From: Streptomyces sp. NRRL F-2664
GTDB taxonomy: Bacteria; Actinomycetota; Actinomycetes; Streptomycetales; Streptomycetaceae
Length of the DNA: 64,000 bases
Reading direction: 5' to 3'
Assembly (NCBI RefSeq): GCF_000719345.1
Contig: NZ_JOFX01000028.1
Coordinates: 1-64,000 of the forward strand
Part shown: positions 8,276 through 16,664 of the stretch, piece after piece
How positions within the stretch are numbered: position 1 is the first letter of the stretch
Layout of the letters: each line of letters starts with the position of its first letter
Notes under the pieces: model-generated
Databases searched by the model: none
What the model saw: the letters and a program-made list of their open reading frames with translations, nothing else
What the model was told of the DNA's origin: nothing
Program-made: the position numbers and the translations under genes

Positions 8276-8698
8276 ATGGTGGAGAACGGGCGCCCGCGCA
8301 GGCGGTTCGAGGTGGTGGAGGTGGCGGGGCCGTCGATGGTGCCGACGCTGCTGGACGGGGACCGGCTCGTGGTTCGGTACGGCGCCGGGGTCCGGCCGGG
8401 CGACATCGTGGTGCTGCGCCACCCGTTCCAGCAGGACCTGCTCGTGGTCAAGCGCGCCGTGGAGCGTCGTCCCGGGGGTGCGTGGTGGGTGCTGGGTGAC
8501 AACCCGTACAACGAGACCGGCGACAGCACCGTCTACGGGCCGGTGCCCGGCGAGCTGGTGCTGGCGACGGCGGTCCTGCGGTTCCGGCCGCGCGGGGAGG
8601 GTCAGCGCTCGCTGAGGGCGCGGGTGTCCTGGGCGCTCTCGTCGCTGCGCGTGCTGCGGGCCGACGCCTCGGCCTCCAGGCGCTTGCGGGCCCGGTAG
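8276..8698 (+). CDS. sodX: Nickel-type superoxide dismutase maturation protease
   Basis: This is a signal-peptidase-like Ser/Lys protease of 140 residues that removes the SodN leader. Ser20 lies in GPSMVPTL and Lys59 in LLVVKRAVE, the catalytic dyad, followed by the family strand WVLGDNPYNETGDS. There is no N-terminal membrane anchor, consistent with action on a cytoplasmic substrate. It starts at ATG 8276 behind GAGGAGGAC. Its last 97 bases overlap the oppositely oriented CGNR gene, so the final ~30 residues (Arg/Ala/Ser-rich) are antisense to that coding sequence. Confidence 0.93.
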   Translation: MVENGRPRRRFEVVEVAGPSMVPTLLDGDRLVVRYGAGVRPGDIVVLRHPFQQDLLVVKRAVERRPGGAWWVLGDNPYNETGDSTVYGPVPGELVLATAVLRFRPRGEGQRSLRARVSWALSSLRVLRADASASRRLRAR

Positions 8699-9231
8699 GC
8701 GGCCACGTTGGCGCGGGTGGCGCAGCGGTCGGAGCAGTAGCGCCGGGAGCGGTTGGTGGAGGTGTCGAGGTAGGCGTTGCGGCAGGGTGCGGCCTGGCAG
8801 AGGCCGAGGCGGTCGGGACCGTGCGCGGTGAGGTGGAAGGCGAGTCCGAAGGACGCGATGGCGGCGTAGCCGGCGGAGGCGTTCGAGGGGTGGTCGGCGA
8901 GGTGGATGTGCCAGTCGGGTCGTCCGGTCTCGTCGAGGGTCTCGTGGCCGGAGACCTGGGGGCTGACGGGGAACTCCATGAGGAGCGAGTTCAGCAGGTC
9001 GACGGCGAGGACGTGGTCGCCGCCGTCGGCGGCCTCGAAGACGGCCCGCAGCCGGCCGCGGACGTTGCGGAAGCGCGTGACGTCGGTGTCCGTGACGCGG
9101 CGGGCCATCTGCTGGCTGCCGCCGAACAGGGCGCGGACGGCGTCCACCGAGGTGAGCGCGTCCTTGTTGCGGGCCGGCTCCTCGGTGTTGACCAGGCGCA
9201 CGGCGAAGTCCGAGTAATGGGCCAGTTCCAC
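8602..9231 (-). CDS. CGNR zinc finger protein
   Basis: This 209-residue protein has an N-terminal ABATE-type domain (about 1-160, beginning with the family signature of a short strand and ALVNTE-like segment) and a C-terminal CGNR-like zinc finger (about 163-200, Cys at CQAAPC and YCSDRC, then ATRANVAAYR). Such proteins are thought to be DNA-binding stress regulators. It starts at GTG 9231 with AAGGAC upstream. It is divergent from the methyltransferase gene over an 82-bp gap and convergent with sodX, overlapping its 3' end. Confidence 0.85.
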   Translation of the reverse strand: MELAHYSDFAVRLVNTEEPARNKDALTSVDAVRALFGGSQQMARRVTDTDVTRFRNVRGRLRAVFEAADGGDHVLAVDLLNSLLMEFPVSPQVSGHETLDETGRPDWHIHLADHPSNASAGYAAIASFGLAFHLTAHGPDRLGLCQAAPCRNAYLDTSTNRSRRYCSDRCATRANVAAYRARKRLEAEASARSTRSDESAQDTRALSER

Positions 9232-9313
9232 TTGTAGTCCTTACGGCTGCGGATTAATGTCTCGCGTAACGGCTGAGACGTCTTCGAGGGTATTACGTAG
9301 GGAGGGGTTCGGG

Positions 9314-10114
9314 ATGGCGGATGCGACGGACACGGCGGACACGACCGGCACGACCGGCGCCGGGCGGACCGGTACCGACTGGCAGGCCTGGCAGGACAGC
9401 TGGGACCGCCAGCAGGAGTGGTACATGCCCGACCGCGAGGAACGGTTCCGGGTGATGCTGGACATGGTCGAGGCACTGGTGGGACCCACCCCCCGGGTGC
9501 TCGATCTCGCATGCGGTACGGGAAGTATTACGGACCGCGTCCTCAAGCGGTTCCCCGGAGCCACCAGTACGGGCGTCGACCTCGACCCCGCGCTGCTGAC
9601 CATCGCCCGCGGCCACTTCGCCGGTGACGGGCGGGTCGCGTTCGTCACCGCCGACCTCAAGGACCCCGACTGGCGCTCGGCGCTCCCCCACGCCGGCTAC
9701 GACGCGGTCCTGACCGCCACCGCCCTGCACTGGCTGCACAGCGAGGAGCTGGCCGTGCTGTACGGGCAGCTCGCTCCCCTGCTGGCCCCCGGCGGGGTGT
9801 TCATGAACGCCGACCACATGCCCGACCCGGCCACCCCGCGCATCAACGCCGCCGAGCGCGCCCACCGGCACGCCGGCATGGACCGGGCGAAGGCGGCCGG
9901 GGCGCTGGACTGGCGCGACTGGTGGGCGCTGGCCGCCGCCGACCCGGCGCTGGCCGAGCCCACCGCGCGCCGCTTCGAGATCTACGGGGAGCACGCCGAC
10001 GGCGACACGCCGTCCGCGGACTGGCACGCGGAGACCCTGCGCGCCGCGGGCTTCGCGGAGGCCCGTACGGTCTGGCGCTCGCCGTCGGACGCCCTGGTCC
10101 TGGGCCTGAAGTAG
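9314..10114 (+). CDS. Class I SAM-dependent methyltransferase
   Basis: This 266-residue protein uses S-adenosylmethionine as methyl donor: motif I is VLDLACGTGSIT (about residues 61-72), followed by GVDLDPALLTIAR and a motif II/III region FVTADLKDPDW. The acceptor is unknown. I chose ATG 9314 because GGGAGGGG lies just upstream; an in-frame start 57 bases earlier lacks a ribosome binding site and adds an unconserved leader. Thr/Asp/Gly-rich residues 5-20 look like a disordered tail. It ends before a strong hairpin shared with the convergent transporter operon. Confidence 0.85.
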   Translation: MADATDTADTTGTTGAGRTGTDWQAWQDSWDRQQEWYMPDREERFRVMLDMVEALVGPTPRVLDLACGTGSITDRVLKRFPGATSTGVDLDPALLTIARGHFAGDGRVAFVTADLKDPDWRSALPHAGYDAVLTATALHWLHSEELAVLYGQLAPLLAPGGVFMNADHMPDPATPRINAAERAHRHAGMDRAKAAGALDWRDWWALAAADPALAEPTARRFEIYGEHADGDTPSADWHAETLRAAGFAEARTVWRSPSDALVLGLK

Positions 10115-10137
10115 GGGAGCCGGACAGCACGGCAAGA

Positions 10138-10173
10138 CCGAGGGGCGGTACGGATTCCCGTACCGCCCCTCGG
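10138..10173. terminator. Bidirectional terminator, methyltransferase / ABC importer
   Basis: There is a perfect 16-bp stem, CCGAGGGGCGGTACGG (10138-10153) against 10158-10173, with a 4-base loop, between convergent genes. Confidence 0.88.
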
Positions 10174-10205
10174 ACGTGTCCCATTGCGGCGCCCGGCGCC
10201 GCCGA

Positions 10206-10967
10206 CTACAGCACCTTGGAGAGGAATGCCTTCGTCCGGTCGTGCTGGGGGTTGCCCAGCACGTCGCGCGGGTGGCCCGACTCCACGACGACGCCGCCGT
10301 CCATGAAGACGAGGTTGTCGCCGACCTCGCGGGCGAAGCCCATCTCGTGGGTGACCACGATCATGGTCATGCCCGACTCGGCGAGGTCGCGCATGACGTC
10401 CAGGACGTCACCGACCAGCTCCGGGTCGAGGGCCGAGGTGGGCTCGTCGAAGAGCATCAGCTTCGGCTCCATCGCCAGCGCGCGGGCGATCGCCACGCGC
10501 TGCTGCTGGCCGCCGGAGAGCTGGGAGGGGTAGTTCCCGCCCTTCTCGCCGAGGCCCACCCGGTCCAGCAGGCGGATCGCGCGCTCGCGCGCCACCGCCT
10601 TGGACTCGCCCTTCACCATGACGGGCGCTTCCATGACGTTCTCTATGGCCGTCATGTGCGGGAAGAGGTTGAAGCGCTGGAAGACCATGCCGATGTCCCG
10701 GCGCTGCGCCGCGACCTCGCTGTCCTTCAGCTCGTAGAGCTTGTCGCCCTTCTGGCGGTAGCCGACGAGGTCCCCGTCGACGTACAGCCGTCCGGCGTTG
10801 ATCTGCTCCAGGTGGTTGATGCACCGCAGGAACGTCGACTTGCCGGAGCCGGACGGGCCGACCAGGCAGAAGACCTCACGCGGGGCGACCTCCAGGTCGA
10901 TGCCCTTGAGGATGTGCGCCGCACCGTAGGACTTGTGGACGCCCTCGGCCTTCACCATGGCCGTCAT
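10206..10967 (-). CDS. Polar amino acid ABC transporter, ATP-binding protein
   Basis: This 253-residue ATPase energises import of a polar amino acid, probably glutamate-type by family resemblance to GluA/GlnQ. It carries Walker [10 protein letters not shown], signature LSGGQQQR, Walker [15 protein letters not shown] and switch His in VVTHEMGF. It is the last gene of the binding-protein/permease/ATPase operon. Its ATG overlaps the permease stop by one base (TGATG), indicating coupled translation. Confidence 0.95.
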   Translation of the reverse strand: MTAMVKAEGVHKSYGAAHILKGIDLEVAPREVFCLVGPSGSGKSTFLRCINHLEQINAGRLYVDGDLVGYRQKGDKLYELKDSEVAAQRRDIGMVFQRFNLFPHMTAIENVMEAPVMVKGESKAVARERAIRLLDRVGLGEKGGNYPSQLSGGQQQRVAIARALAMEPKLMLFDEPTSALDPELVGDVLDVMRDLAESGMTMIVVTHEMGFAREVGDNLVFMDGGVVVESGHPRDVLGNPQHDRTKAFLSKVL

Positions 10968-11908
10968 CAGGCCACCGCCTTGCTGTTCGAGAAGCTGGAC
11001 AGCTTCGCCTTGATCTTCTGCAGCGGCGTGGGCGGCAGGGTGCGCAGCGCACCCCGGGCGTAACGGCGCTCCAGGTAGTACTGGCCGACGCTGAACACGC
11101 TGGTCAGCGCGAGGTACCAGATCGAGGCGACGAAGAACATCTCCATGACCGCGAAGGAGGTGGAGGCGATGTCCTGGGCCGCGCGCAGCAGGTCGAAGTA
11201 CTGCACGGCGACGACGAGCGACGACGTCTTGAGCATGTTGATGAACTCGTTGCCCGTCGGCGGCACGATCACGCGCATGGCCTGGGGCAGGACGACACGG
11301 CGCATGGTCTGCGTCCGGGTCATGCCCAGCGCGTGCGAGGCCTCCGTCTGGCCCTCGTCGACCGACTGGATGCCGGCGCGGACGATCTCCGCCATGTACG
11401 CGCCCTCGTTGAGGCCGAGACCCAGCAGCGCTGCCAGGAACGGCGTCATGACCTGGGTCATCTCGTCCTTGTAGAACCCGAGGTTCAGGATCGGGAAGAT
11501 CAGGGCGAGGTTGAACCAGATGAGGAGCTGTACGTACACCGGGGTGCCGCGGAAGAGCCAGATGTAGAACCAGGCGATGGTGCTGGTCACCGGGTTCTTC
11601 GAGAGCCTCATCACGGCGAAGAGGACGCCGAGGGCCAGGCCGAGGGCCATGGCGGTGACGCTGATCCAGATCGTGTTGACGACACCGCGCAGGATGCTGG
11701 GGTCGAACAGCTTCTCCGGAACGGTCGCCCAGCGCACGTTGCCCTGGGAGAAGGCGACGATGAGCGCGGCGACCAGGCCGATGACGACCACGGCACTGAT
11801 CCAGCGGCCGTAGTGGCGCACCGGAATGGCACGGATCGCCTCGGGGGGGACGGACCCGGCCGGCGGGGTGTCCGCCGGACCCGGGCCCTTGTCGAGCTTG
11901 TCAGTCAC
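10967..11908 (-). CDS. Polar amino acid ABC transporter, permease
   Basis: This 313-residue integral membrane protein of the HisM/GlnP family has a cytoplasmic N-terminal tail of about 35 residues and then about five membrane helices. The EAA loop ([20 protein letters not shown]) contacts the ATPase. It lies 39 bases downstream of the binding-protein gene and probably works as a homodimer, since only one permease is encoded here. The ~25-residue Ser/Lys-rich C-terminal tail is cytoplasmic. Confidence 0.94.
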   Translation of the reverse strand: MTDKLDKGPGPADTPPAGSVPPEAIRAIPVRHYGRWISAVVVIGLVAALIVAFSQGNVRWATVPEKLFDPSILRGVVNTIWISVTAMALGLALGVLFAVMRLSKNPVTSTIAWFYIWLFRGTPVYVQLLIWFNLALIFPILNLGFYKDEMTQVMTPFLAALLGLGLNEGAYMAEIVRAGIQSVDEGQTEASHALGMTRTQTMRRVVLPQAMRVIVPPTGNEFINMLKTSSLVVAVQYFDLLRAAQDIASTSFAVMEMFFVASIWYLALTSVFSVGQYYLERRYARGALRTLPPTPLQKIKAKLSSFSNSKAVA

Positions 11909-11947
11909 AGTGACTGCCCTTCAGTGTGCTGCGGTGGTACGCGGAGG

Positions 11948-12910
11948 TCAGGAACCGGCGTTGATCTTGGCCTCGGTCACGGCGCCGGAGCCGGCGTTCC
12001 ACTTGTCCAGGGCGGCCTTGTAGGTGCCGTCCTTGATGATCGCGTCGAGGGCTTCCTTCAGCGCGTCACGCAGCTCGGTGTTCTTCTTGTCCACCGCGAT
12101 GCCGAAGAGGCCGGCGTCGGTCGGGTTGGCGATGGCCTCGAAGTCGTTGCCGCCGCCGGCGGTCTGCGCGATGTACGCGGCGACCGGGGAGTCGTTCAGG
12201 TCGGCGGCGGCGCCACCGGCCTTCACGCGGGTCTGGGCCTCGGCGTCGGTCGGGAAGGACTCGACCTTCAGCTCGCCCTTGCCGTCCGTCTTGCACTTCT
12301 CGGCCTGGGTCTTGGCCGACTCCTCGTACGTGGTGCCGCGCTGGACGGCGACCGTCTTGCCGCAGAGGTCGTCGAGGGTCTTGATGCCCTCCGGGTTGCC
12401 CTTCTTGACCAGGATGCCGGTCGAGGCGGAGAAGTAGTCGACGAAGTCGACACCGGCACCGGTCTTGGCGCCCTTGTCGTCCAGGCCCTCCTGGCGGGCC
12501 TTGGTGTCGGTGAGGGAGGACATCACCAGGTCGCTGCGGCCGGTCTGCATGCTGCCGATCAGCGTGTCGAAGGTGCCCGACTCGAACTTGAACTGCACGC
12601 CGAGCTGCTTGCTCAGGGCCGCCGCGATGTCGGGGTCGACGCCGACGATCTTGCCACCCTCGGTGAACTCCATCGGCGCGTAGGTCGCGTCGGTGCCGAC
12701 CTTGATCACACCGGCGTCCTGGATCTTCTTCGGGAGCTTGGAGAAGAGCGGCGCGCTGCTGTTGTTCGCCGCACCCGACGGGGTCGACGTCGCCTTGTCG
12801 GTCTGGTCGCCACAGCCGGTGAGGATCAGGGCGCCGGCGACCGCGATCGCGCCGACCGCGGCGATCCGGGACCGGGCGGCGGTCGTACGACGGGTGGTGC
12901 TTGCGGTCAT
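11948..12910 (-). CDS. Amino acid ABC transporter substrate-binding lipoprotein
   Basis: This 320-residue solute-binding lipoprotein is the first gene of the importer operon. The signal peptide has basic RRTTAARSR, a hydrophobic core and lipobox LTGC (Cys at about residue 28), so it is anchored outside the membrane. The body is a family 3 (GlnH-like) bilobal domain, with DATYAPMEF and GVDPDIAAALSKQLGV. It starts at ATG 12910 behind GGAGGAACG. An earlier in-frame start would place extra residues before the signal peptide and is unlikely. The ligand is probably a polar amino acid. Confidence 0.93.
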   Translation of the reverse strand: MTASTTRRTTAARSRIAAVGAIAVAGALILTGCGDQTDKATSTPSGAANNSSAPLFSKLPKKIQDAGVIKVGTDATYAPMEFTEGGKIVGVDPDIAAALSKQLGVQFKFESGTFDTLIGSMQTGRSDLVMSSLTDTKARQEGLDDKGAKTGAGVDFVDYFSASTGILVKKGNPEGIKTLDDLCGKTVAVQRGTTYEESAKTQAEKCKTDGKGELKVESFPTDAEAQTRVKAGGAAADLNDSPVAAYIAQTAGGGNDFEAIANPTDAGLFGIAVDKKNTELRDALKEALDAIIKDGTYKAALDKWNAGSGAVTEAKINAGS

Positions 12911-13435
12911 GGCTTCGTTCCTCCGGCAGGGGTGGAAAAGCATCGAAAAACGGTCGGACACGCACCATCGAGTGTCGCGACCTTGTGTGATTACGGCATC
13001 TTGCCATTCGGACTGAGACATTCAGGCTGCCCGTCAGGTCAAAATCGCATAACGGGCGCCGGGGGTAGGCCAACAGGACTGCGGGGAAGGGGCTTCCACG
13101 CCGCAGATACTGCCGTGACCAGGCCTTTTGGGCGCAGTTTCTACGGAGTGTCTCGCCCACCGGACGGCAAGGTTTGGACTTTTCGCCAAAAGACGGGCGG
13201 CTGCCCTACGGTTGAGCCGGAATCGACTCGTCTGAGCGGGCGTTCTTCGGGTAGAACAGATCCTTACACCCCTCATCCGGGGCTCAGGGCGCGCGTGCGG
13301 CGCGCCCGCGCGTACGAACCTCCCCTTCGCGGAGACGGGCCAACCGTCGATGCGGAGTACGGACGCGGTGCCCGCCCACCCCTTAACCAGGAGTGGCCAC
13401 CCTCAACGAACAAAGGAATTAAGGGGTCACACGAA
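12911..13435. other. Divergent regulatory gap, importer operon / malic enzyme
   Basis: This is 525 bp with no convincing gene. It must hold both divergent promoters. An 8-bp stem GGGCGCGC (13287-13294) pairs with GCGCGCCC (13300-13307) in the likely leader of the malic enzyme message. Between 12940 and 13200 the base composition is less GC-rich than the flanking genes, as expected for promoter DNA. I could not pick a reliable -35/-10 pair or a known operator. Confidence 0.5.
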
Positions 13436-14638
13436 GTGGCAGCGGAGATCGTCAACCCTCGCAGCGACAGTGCGACGGACAACAACCCCGACGCGGTGTT
13501 CGCGCTGCACCGGGGCGGCAAGATGGCCATCCAGGCCACGGTTCCGGTGAACGACAAGGACGACCTGTCCCTGGCGTACACCCCGGGCGTGGCGAAGGTG
13601 TGCACCGCCATCGCCGAGCAGCCGGAGCTGGTGAACGAGTACACCTGGAAGTCCAACGTGGTCGCCGTCGTCACCGACGGTACGGCCGTGCTCGGCCTCG
13701 GTGACATCGGCCCGGAGGCCTCGCTCCCCGTGATGGAGGGCAAGGCCATCCTCTTCAAGCAGTTCGGTGGCGTGGACGCGGTCCCGATCGCGCTCGCCAC
13801 CAAGGACACGGACGAGATCGTCGAGACGGTCATCCGTCTGGCGCCGTCCTTCGGCGGGGTGAACCTGGAGGACATCTCCGCGCCCCGCTGCTTCGAGATC
13901 GAGCGGCGCCTGCAGGAGGCGCTGGACATCCCGATCTTCCACGACGACCAGCACGGCACGGCCATCGTGACGCTGGCCGCGCTGCGCAACGCCGCCAGGC
14001 TCACCGGTCGCACCCTCGGCGACCTGCGGGCCGTGATCGCGGGCGCGGGCGCGGCGGGCATCGCCATCGCCAAGATCCTGGTGGACGCGGGCATCGGCGA
14101 CGTCTGCGTCACCGACCGCAAGGGCGTCGTGTCCGCGGACCGCTCCGACCTGACGGACGTCAAGGCGGAGATCGCGGGCCTGACCAACAAGACGGGCCGG
14201 ACCGGCTCCCTGGAGCAGGCCCTGGCCGGCGCGGACGTCTTCATCGGCGTCTCCGGCGGCTCGGTCGCCGAGGAGGCGGTGGCCACGATGGCGAAGGACG
14301 CGTTCGTCTTCGCCATGGCCAACCCGAACCCGGAGGTGCACCCGGACGTCGCCCACAAGTACGCGGCGGTCGTGGCCACGGGCCGGTCGGACTTCCCGAA
14401 CCAGATCAACAACGTGCTGGCCTTCCCGGGTATCTTCGCGGGTGCCTTCAAGGTGCGCGCGAGCCGGATCACCGAGGGCATGAAGATCGCCGCCGCCGAC
14501 GCCATCGCCGGTGTCGTGGGTGACGAGCTCGCCGCCGACTACGTGATCCCGTCGCCGTTCGACGAGCGCGTCGCGGAGGCCGTCGCCGCGGCCGTCGCCG
14601 CCGCCGCGAAGGCGGACGGTGTGGCCCGCCTGGCCTGA
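13436..14638 (+). CDS. NAD(P)-dependent malic enzyme
   Basis: This 400-residue enzyme oxidatively decarboxylates malate to pyruvate. It shows the malic N-terminal domain (AYTPGVAKVC; TDGTAVLGLGDIGPEASLPV; KILFKQFGG-type segment) and an NAD-binding domain with VIAGAGAAGIAIAKIL and NPNPEV. The start is GTG 13436 (VAAEIVNPRSD) with AAGGGG about ten bases upstream; the frame is open far upstream but that part is antisense to the transporter operon. At about 400 residues it belongs to the short bacterial class without the phosphotransacetylase-like domain. Confidence 0.94.
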   Translation: MAAEIVNPRSDSATDNNPDAVFALHRGGKMAIQATVPVNDKDDLSLAYTPGVAKVCTAIAEQPELVNEYTWKSNVVAVVTDGTAVLGLGDIGPEASLPVMEGKAILFKQFGGVDAVPIALATKDTDEIVETVIRLAPSFGGVNLEDISAPRCFEIERRLQEALDIPIFHDDQHGTAIVTLAALRNAARLTGRTLGDLRAVIAGAGAAGIAIAKILVDAGIGDVCVTDRKGVVSADRSDLTDVKAEIAGLTNKTGRTGSLEQALAGADVFIGVSGGSVAEEAVATMAKDAFVFAMANPNPEVHPDVAHKYAAVVATGRSDFPNQINNVLAFPGIFAGAFKVRASRITEGMKIAAADAIAGVVGDELAADYVIPSPFDERVAEAVAAAVAAAAKADGVARLA

Positions 14639-14661
14639 CCCGGGACCCGAGCAGAACGCGA

Positions 14662-14696
14662 AGAGGCCCGACCGGATCCACTCCGGCCGGGCCTCT
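14662..14696 (+). terminator. Terminator after malic enzyme
   Basis: AGAGGCCCG-A-CCGG (14662-14675) pairs with CCGG-C-CGGGCCTCT (14683-14696), a 13-bp stem with a single A/C mismatch and a 7-base loop. Confidence 0.8.
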
Positions 14697-14780
14697 CGTC
14701 GTGTGCCGGACCGGCCCCGGTGCGACGAAGGCCTCACCGGCAGGCTCACGGCAGGTCTGGAACCGGGCCCTACCGAGCGG

Positions 14781-14793
14781 TAGCGTCGCGGCA
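14781..14793 (+). promoter_or_regulatory. Leaderless -10 element for the MDR gene
   Basis: TAGCGT (14781-14786) is followed by exactly six bases and then the ATG, placing the expected transcription start on the A of the start codon. No ribosome binding site is present. Confidence 0.55.
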
Positions 14794-15755
14794 TGTTCGC
14801 TGCCTATGCCGCCCGAATCGACCGTGACCAGCCGCTGAACGGCCTTGTGCTGGGCGACCGCCCGGCCCCGCAGGCCCGCCCCGGCTGGGTGACCGTGAAC
14901 GTCAAGGCCGCCTCCCTCAACCACCACGACCTGTGGTCCCTGCGCGGGGTGGGCCTGGGCGAGGAGAGCCTCCCCATGATCCTGGGCTGCGACGCGGCCG
15001 GGATCGACCAGGACGGCAACGAGGTCGTCCTGCACTCCGTGATCGGCCAGAGCGGCCACGGGGTGGGGCCGGACGAGCCCCGCTCGATCCTGACCGAGCG
15101 CTACCAGGGGACCTTCGCCGAGCAGGTGACCGTCCCCGCCTGGAACGTCCTGCGCAAGCCCGCCGAGCTGTCCTTCGAGGAGGCCGCCTGCCTCCCGACG
15201 GCCTGGCTGACGGCCTACCGGATGCTCTTCACCAACGCCGGGGTCCGCCCGGGCGACTCCGTCCTGGTCCAGGGCGCCGGCGGCGGGGTCGCGACCGCCG
15301 CGATCGCCCTCGGCAAGGCGGCCGGCCTGCGGGTCTTCGCCACCAGCCGGGACGAGGCCAAGCGCAAGCGGGCCGTGGAACTCGGCGCGGTGGAGGCGTT
15401 CGAGCCGGGGGCGCGGCTGCCGCAGCGGGTGGACGCGGTGATCGAGACCGTCGGCGCGGCCACCTGGTCGCACTCGGTGAAGTCCCTGCGGCCCGGCGGC
15501 ACCCTGGTGATCTCCGGGGCCACCAGCGGCGACCGTCCGGCGCACGCCGAACTGACCCGGATCTTCTTCCTGGAGCTGAAGGTGGTCGGCTCGACCATGG
15601 GCTCGAAGGACGAGCTGGAGGACCTCCTCGCCTTCTGCGCCACGACGGGGCTGCGGCCGGTCATCGACGAGGTGCTGCCGCTGGACCGGGCGAGGGAGGG
15701 ATTCGAGAAGCTCGCGTCGGGCGACCTCTTCGGAAAGATCGTCCTCAAGCCCTGA
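14793..15755 (+). CDS. Medium-chain dehydrogenase/reductase (zinc-type alcohol dehydrogenase family)
   Basis: This 320-residue oxidoreductase has a GroES-like N-terminal domain (about 1-125, NVKAASLNHHDLWSLRG) and a Rossmann domain (about 135-260) whose nucleotide loop is VQGAGGGVATAAIALGKAAG. The catalytic-zinc Cys/His/Glu pattern is only partly kept: GCDAAG is present, but the structural four-Cys zinc loop is missing, so it may be a quinone-reductase-like member. The substrate is unknown. The message looks leaderless (TAGCGT six bases before ATG). Confidence 0.88.
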   Translation: MFAAYAARIDRDQPLNGLVLGDRPAPQARPGWVTVNVKAASLNHHDLWSLRGVGLGEESLPMILGCDAAGIDQDGNEVVLHSVIGQSGHGVGPDEPRSILTERYQGTFAEQVTVPAWNVLRKPAELSFEEAACLPTAWLTAYRMLFTNAGVRPGDSVLVQGAGGGVATAAIALGKAAGLRVFATSRDEAKRKRAVELGAVEAFEPGARLPQRVDAVIETVGAATWSHSVKSLRPGGTLVISGATSGDRPAHAELTRIFFLELKVVGSTMGSKDELEDLLAFCATTGLRPVIDEVLPLDRAREGFEKLASGDLFGKIVLKP

Positions 15756-15784
15756 CCCGAGCCACCCGGCCCGACGTCAACCAG

Positions 15785-15816
15785 GGTTGACGAAACCTCC
15801 CGCGTCAACCTACATT
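15785..15816 (+). promoter_or_regulatory. Leaderless promoter embedded in a palindromic operator
   Basis: The -35 TTGACG (15787-15792) and -10 TACATT (15811-15816) are separated by 18 bases. The ATG follows seven bases after the -10. GGTTGACG (15785-15792) and CGTCAACC (15803-15810) form a perfect inverted repeat over the -35 and spacer, an ideal repressor site. The first gene product, an HTH protein, is the obvious candidate ligand. Confidence 0.7.
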
Positions 15817-15823
15817 GACATGC

Positions 15824-16033
15824 ATGAGCGAAGCGACCGATCTTGCCCAACGGGCCGGTGACCGGGACCCGCGCGTGGGCCTGCGCGCCGTGGCCGCCCT
15901 CCGCAGGCTGCTGGAGCAGCTGGAGGCCGTCCAGGTACGCAGCGCCCGCGCGCAGGGGTGGTCCTGGCAGGAGATCGCGGCGGAGCTGGGCGTGAGCCGG
16001 CAGGCCGTGCACAAGAAGTACGGGAGGCTGTGA
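15824..16033 (+). CDS. Small helix-turn-helix protein
   Basis: This 69-residue protein starts at ATG 15824; an in-frame TTG nine bases earlier lies within the promoter. Residues 19-42 form a Leu/Arg amphipathic helix, probably for dimerisation, and 46-66 form a helix-turn-helix ending SWQEIAAELGVSRQAVHKKY, typical of small resolvase-like HTH regulators. The stop overlaps the next ATG by one base (TGATG), so it is coupled to the Clp-N protein. It probably binds the palindrome in its own promoter. Such HTH/Clp-N pairs recur in Streptomyces, and I infer stress-linked autoregulation. Confidence 0.82.
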   Translation: MSEATDLAQRAGDRDPRVGLRAVAALRRLLEQLEAVQVRSARAQGWSWQEIAAELGVSRQAVHKKYGRL

Positions 16034-16572
16034 TGTTCGAACGCTTCACCCGCGAGGCCCGGTCGACCGTGACCGGGGCGGTGGCCGAGGCCCGGCAGGC
16101 CGGGGCGCCCAGGGTCACCGAGGAGCACCTGCTGCTGTCCCTGCTGGCGCTCGGCGCCCTGGACCCCCTCGGCGTGGACCGCGCGGCGGTGACCGCCGAC
16201 CTCGCGGCGGCCCGCCGCCGGGGCGGCATGTCCCGGGCGGACGAGGAGGCGCTGGCCGGCCTCGGCATCGACCTCACCGAGATCGTCTCGCGCGTCGAGG
16301 AGGCGCACGGCGAGGGAGCCCTCGCGGCCCCTGCGCCGCGCCGCCGCAGGCTGCTCGCCCCGCTCCGGGGCACCGGCCGGCATGTCCCCTTCGCCGAGGG
16401 CTCGAAGAAGGTCCTGGAACAGTCCCTCCGCATCGCCCTGGGCCGCAAGGACCACCACATCGGCACCGTGCACCTGCTCCTGGCCCTGCTCTCCCGCCCC
16501 GGCACCCCTGCCGAAGTCCTGACGGACCACGGCATCACCTACTCCACAGCCGAAACCCGCCTAGCGGCCTGA
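16033..16572 (+). CDS. Clp N-terminal domain protein without ATPase
   Basis: This 179-residue protein consists of two Clp-N (ClpC adaptor-binding) repeats: about residues 2-50 (FTREARSTVTGAVAEARQAG ending with EEHLLLSLL) and about 115-165 (FAEGSKKVLEQSLRIAL with HIGTVHLLLALL). They are separated by a basic Pro/Arg linker. No AAA+ ATPase domain follows. It may bind Clp substrates or adaptors or titrate ClpC functions. It is translationally coupled to the HTH gene upstream. Confidence 0.85.
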   Translation: MFERFTREARSTVTGAVAEARQAGAPRVTEEHLLLSLLALGALDPLGVDRAAVTADLAAARRRGGMSRADEEALAGLGIDLTEIVSRVEEAHGEGALAAPAPRRRRLLAPLRGTGRHVPFAEGSKKVLEQSLRIALGRKDHHIGTVHLLLALLSRPGTPAEVLTDHGITYSTAETRLAA

Positions 16573-16621
16573 CCGCCACCCGTTGGGCCCGCCGGCGCCC
16601 GAGCCCCGCCCCCCCCAGCTC

Positions 16622-16644
16622 CACCGGCGTTCGAGGTGCGGGCC
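16622..16644. repeat. Second, diverged copy of the intergenic repeat core
   Basis: CACCGGCGTTCGAGGTGCGG at 16622 aligns with the core at 156-178 and lies in the same orientation, in the gap between convergent genes. The flanking stem-loop arms are only partly preserved. Apart from this, the 92-bp gap holds nothing recognisable. Confidence 0.45.
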
Positions 16645-16664
16645 CGGGCCCCGGTGGCGGCGGG

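Noticed and set aside
11333..13435. Upstream extension of the malic enzyme frame
   Set aside because: It is antisense to the amino acid importer genes; conservation and a ribosome binding site place the start at 13436.
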